Assembly: GCF_010093205.1 (NCBI RefSeq)
Contig: NZ_PDWN01000004.1
Location: 124,001-188,000 of the forward strand
Reading direction: 5' to 3'
From: Pseudoxanthomonas daejeonensis
Lineage (GTDB): Bacteria; Pseudomonadota; Gammaproteobacteria; Xanthomonadales; Xanthomonadaceae
DNA: 64,000 nucleotides
In this document: piece by piece, positions 61,753 through 64,000 of the stretch
How the letters are laid out: each line of letters starts with the position of its first letter
Position numbering within the stretch: the stretch's first letter is position 1
Notes under the pieces: generated by a model
What the model was told of the DNA's origin: nothing
What the model saw: the letters and a program-made list of their open reading frames with translations, nothing else
The model's database searches: none
Translations under genes and position numbers: made by a program

Positions 61753-62177
61753 GGGACCACAACCTCACGCCACCGAAGAAGAAGCTGCCGCCTTTGGTCA
61801 AGGTCAAGCTGGCGTCCGTGGTCTTGGCCGCCGTGCTGGCCGACCGCATGAACGAAGAGGACGCCGGGAGCGTACTACGTGACGCCACAGGCACACAGTG
61901 GTCGTTGCTGACCTGCATGCAATACCTGTCGGGCAAGGAAGCGCTAGGCGCCATCGCCGCGTTGCCCGATGACTGGAACGAGGATGGCATGAGCAAGGAA
62001 GCGTTGGAGCATGCCACCAAGGTGGCGGCGTTCGCCGTGGCCAATGCGCACCCAAAGGGCACGCCGTTGTGTGCCAGCGACCTGGCCAAGGAGTACCGCG
62101 GCAAGGAGTACCGCGGCAAGGAGTACCGCGGCAAGGAGTACCGCGGCAAGGAGTACCGCGGCAAGGAGTCTATCTAA
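61749..62177 (+). CDS. Hypothetical protein ending in five KEYRG repeats
   Basis: A 142-residue protein not recognised. The body is a basic start (TPPKKKLPPLVKVKLASVVLAAVLA) with one hydrophobic stretch, then a helical region (MSKEALEHATKVAAFAVANA). It ends with five perfect KEYRG repeats and ESI. The GTG at 61749 overlaps the stop of the acidic protein (GTGA), so the two are coupled. It is convergent with the GHKL-nuclease gene, overlapping its end by four bases. Confidence 0.65.
   Translation: MRDHNLTPPKKKLPPLVKVKLASVVLAAVLADRMNEEDAGSVLRDATGTQWSLLTCMQYLSGKEALGAIAALPDDWNEDGMSKEALEHATKVAAFAVANAHPKGTPLCASDLAKEYRGKEYRGKEYRGKEYRGKEYRGKESI
62088..62168. repeat. In-frame 15-bp tandem repeat (5 full copies plus part)
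   Basis: The unit aaggagtaccgcggc is repeated without a mismatch at 62088, 62103, 62118, 62133 and 62148; a partial copy aaggagt follows. It encodes KEYRG. As the unit is a multiple of three, copy changes alter length without shifting the frame. Confidence 0.97.
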
Positions 62178-64000
62178 GCCCTTGCACCCGTTGCCATCTC
62201 GGCAAGTTCGTCCGGAATGTACTTCGCGTGCGCTCGTTTCAGGTATTCCAACTCACTGTCGGAGTCCGCCTGATAGTCAAGTTGCTGACTGAAAAAGCTC
62301 AAGCGGGCGCGAGCGTCATTCAGAATTTCTGACCACGTCTTGGCCCACACCGATATGTTGTATTCGTCGTTATCGAAAACCAGGCCGTCTGGGCGGTTCT
62401 TCTGGCGGGTTTTTAGTTGTGCGTATTCATCCATTTCATTGCCAACGACCATAAAGGTCCAGCGCGAACGCTTCTGGTGGAAGCGATTATCCTTCGCGAC
62501 GGCAATGGCATAGCTCTCAATCTGGGCCAGAACTTCAGAATTGATCTTCTGGCTTGGGCGTTTTAGTTCGACAACCAGGTACTCATGGCTGCCCTGGGTG
62601 GGTTGAATTGATCGCGCCAACATGAGGTCGATACGGCCACCCTTGTCGTCTTCCCGCAGGACAGGATCGTCAGACACATCGCCGACATCTTCCCGCTTGC
62701 CGAGCTTGCCAATGTAAATGGCTAATGCGTCCTCCAAGGTCTTTTCGGATCCTGCTAGGTTGAAGTCTTCCTTGAAGATCCATGACTCCACTTCGAGAGT
62801 CTTATGAAGCTGGTCGCGCTCCAAAAGCCGCTTCTTAGTTTCCTTGTTGAATAGCAGATCACTTAGCGCTTCCACCAGGTTCAAACGGTCAGCCACGATC
62901 TTGGCCGAAGTGATGATCTTGGACAGAGTTGTCTTCTGGAGCAGAGTGGCCAGATCGTCCTGTTCGTCCTTCTTGAGGTTCAAGACCTCGTCCATGATCG
63001 TGCGCACAGAGTCCGGATTTTCGCGGATCGCCTGGGCGAGCAGGCGGAACGTGAACTTCCTGGATTTTGCGGGCGCTTCGTCGAAGGAGGGGAGGTGATC
63101 CTCAACATTGACGGCGAGAATGTCGAAGACTTGGCGCTCGATTTGCTCTGAGGCGTTGACCTCAATCTTGTCCTCGTAAGGGTAGATCTTCTCGTCTTTC
63201 CAGCGCTGGATGGTTTCACTGCGGTGCTGCAAGGTCCGGCGCCGGAAATGTTCTTTGACCTTCAATTTGACTGCGGCCAGGATGTCGGAGACATCCTGAT
63301 TCAAGTCTGGAAGGGCCAAGGAGTTTTCTTTGTCGAGGTCACGGAAGTGATCCGACTTCACATACACGGTGAAGTTATATCCGGGTGCCTTGATCTGCGG
63401 GCCAACGACAACCTCATGAAGAGAAACGCCGGCCTTGTCGCATAACTCAAAAACACGATCGGTCTGTACAGTCCACTCGATGATCGTGATCGACACCGGA
63501 ACACGCTTGCCGCTTTGGAGTACAACATCTCCCAGATGGAAGTCTTCCTTGTAGCTCTGAACTGACGCCGGATCGATTTTGGTTCCGTCGAAATACAACG
63601 TCAGGCCAGGAGACTCCGTCAAGTAAGCTGCGAACTGCTTTGTTATTTCCAGCGAAGCGCTATCGTTGGTCAACGAGGGAAAATTGGACTCGAGGTTCTC
63701 GATGACCACCTCGGTTCCCAGGATCGATGTCTCGGACGCAGTGGGAAGCGACGCCTGAAAGCCTGTTAGCTGACTTGCACGCCCCGTGATGGTGTAGCTC
63801 TTGAATGCCTTGCCATCTAGGTAGGTGGTGCGCCATTCCACACTCTCCCCCAATGCGAAAGCACGGAACCGTCCCTTGCCGTTCTTGCCATGCAGGGTGC
63901 GCCCCTTATAGCGGTGTGATTTGGCTTTCCACGAGTCGCCTAGGCCGCCGAAGAGCTTTCCTACATTGCTCCGGTCAATACCGTCGCCGTCGTCAGACAC
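62174..64000 (-). CDS. GHKL ATPase fused to a PD-(D/E)xK nuclease domain (5' truncated)
   Basis: The visible 608 residues lack the N-terminus, which lies right of the window. They start in the ATP-binding site: DDGDGID is the second (DxGxG) motif of GHKL/Hsp90-MutL-MORC ATPases, and LHGKNGKGRFRAFALG the third. A long middle part follows. Near the C-terminus GGRIDLMLARS...YLVVELKRPSQ gives Asp458, Glu478 and Lys480 (numbering of the visible part), a PD-(D/E)xK site. GHKL-nuclease fusions of the MORC/MutL type are known from comparative studies as putative prokaryotic defence genes. No assignment to a named system is possible from this part alone. Confidence 0.82.
   Translation of the reverse strand: MSDDGDGIDRSNVGKLFGGLGDSWKAKSHRYKGRTLHGKNGKGRFRAFALGESVEWRTTYLDGKAFKSYTITGRASQLTGFQASLPTASETSILGTEVVIENLESNFPSLTNDSASLEITKQFAAYLTESPGLTLYFDGTKIDPASVQSYKEDFHLGDVVLQSGKRVPVSITIIEWTVQTDRVFELCDKAGVSLHEVVVGPQIKAPGYNFTVYVKSDHFRDLDKENSLALPDLNQDVSDILAAVKLKVKEHFRRRTLQHRSETIQRWKDEKIYPYEDKIEVNASEQIERQVFDILAVNVEDHLPSFDEAPAKSRKFTFRLLAQAIRENPDSVRTIMDEVLNLKKDEQDDLATLLQKTTLSKIITSAKIVADRLNLVEALSDLLFNKETKKRLLERDQLHKTLEVESWIFKEDFNLAGSEKTLEDALAIYIGKLGKREDVGDVSDDPVLREDDKGGRIDLMLARSIQPTQGSHEYLVVELKRPSQKINSEVLAQIESYAIAVAKDNRFHQKRSRWTFMVVGNEMDEYAQLKTRQKNRPDGLVFDNDEYNISVWAKTWSEILNDARARLSFFSQQLDYQADSDSELEYLKRAHAKYIPDELAEMATGARA

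Noticed and set aside
61749-62177. Pentapeptide-repeat (Qnr/MfpA-like) protein
   Set aside because: The five-residue unit KEYRG lacks the A(D/N)LXX pattern and is confined to the last 28 residues.

Overview
The window is a 64-kb piece of a GC-rich gammaproteobacterial chromosome, most likely from the family Xanthomonadaceae (Lysobacter / Luteimonas / Pseudoxanthomonas / Stenotrophomonas relatives). The best evidence is the arginine cluster at 36.3-47.0 kb. It carries the xanthomonad N-acetylornithine carbamoyltransferase, a fused acetylglutamate kinase/synthase and a matching acetylcitrulline/acetylornithine deacetylase, followed by proB-proA. GTAG-type REP/BIME repeats (SMAG-like, as in Stenotrophomonas) lie between genes at five places. 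The genus is inferred, not proven.

Positions 1-35 kb are ordinary core chromosome. In order they hold: a truncated SLC13 permease; mfd; a 127-bp tandem REP array; a GNAT and a CDF transporter; a lone TIR-type NADase-like protein with a beta-rich tail; an AhpD-like protein; rlmJ; creB-creC-creD interrupted by a second REP array; a receiver-Hpt protein; rlmD; a five-HAMP chemoreceptor divergent from a porin plus PstS-like protein pair; epmB divergent from efp; mtaD-ubiG-mupP; two unknown exported proteins; a squalene/phytoene-synthase-like protein; folE2; a tightly overlapping yidD-pyrC-M23 peptidase operon; dksA with a very long Lys/Ala/Pro tail; an MFS transporter with sufE; cysS; and a small exported protein.

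Positions 36-47 kb make up the arginine/proline operon (argF', argG, two GNATs, argE, argBA fusion, argC, argH, yciI-like, proB, proA). A candidate leader-peptide attenuator lies just upstream (33-codon ORF with Arg-rich stretch, antiterminator and strong terminator). An MFS transporter closes the core region.

From 48,581 to the right edge the sequence is a genomic island. It begins with a 45-bp copy of the 3' half of a tRNA-Pro(CGG) gene, followed by a tyrosine integrase. The cargo is defence and DNA damage genes, visibly poorer in GC than the core: a single-polypeptide Type ISP restriction-modification enzyme with an overlapping ankyrin-repeat protein; an orphan gene bracketed by two copies of the umuC 3' end; umuDC behind a probable LexA box; an unknown helical protein; an SRAP (YedK/HMCES-like) protein with a large coiled-coil insertion; a Shedu (SduA) nuclease followed by two small genes, the second ending in a five-fold 15-bp coding repeat; and, cut by the window edge, a GHKL ATPase fused to a PD-(D/E)xK nuclease. 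The grouping suggests an anti-phage island that also carries its own damage-tolerance and abasic-site repair functions. That link is inference.
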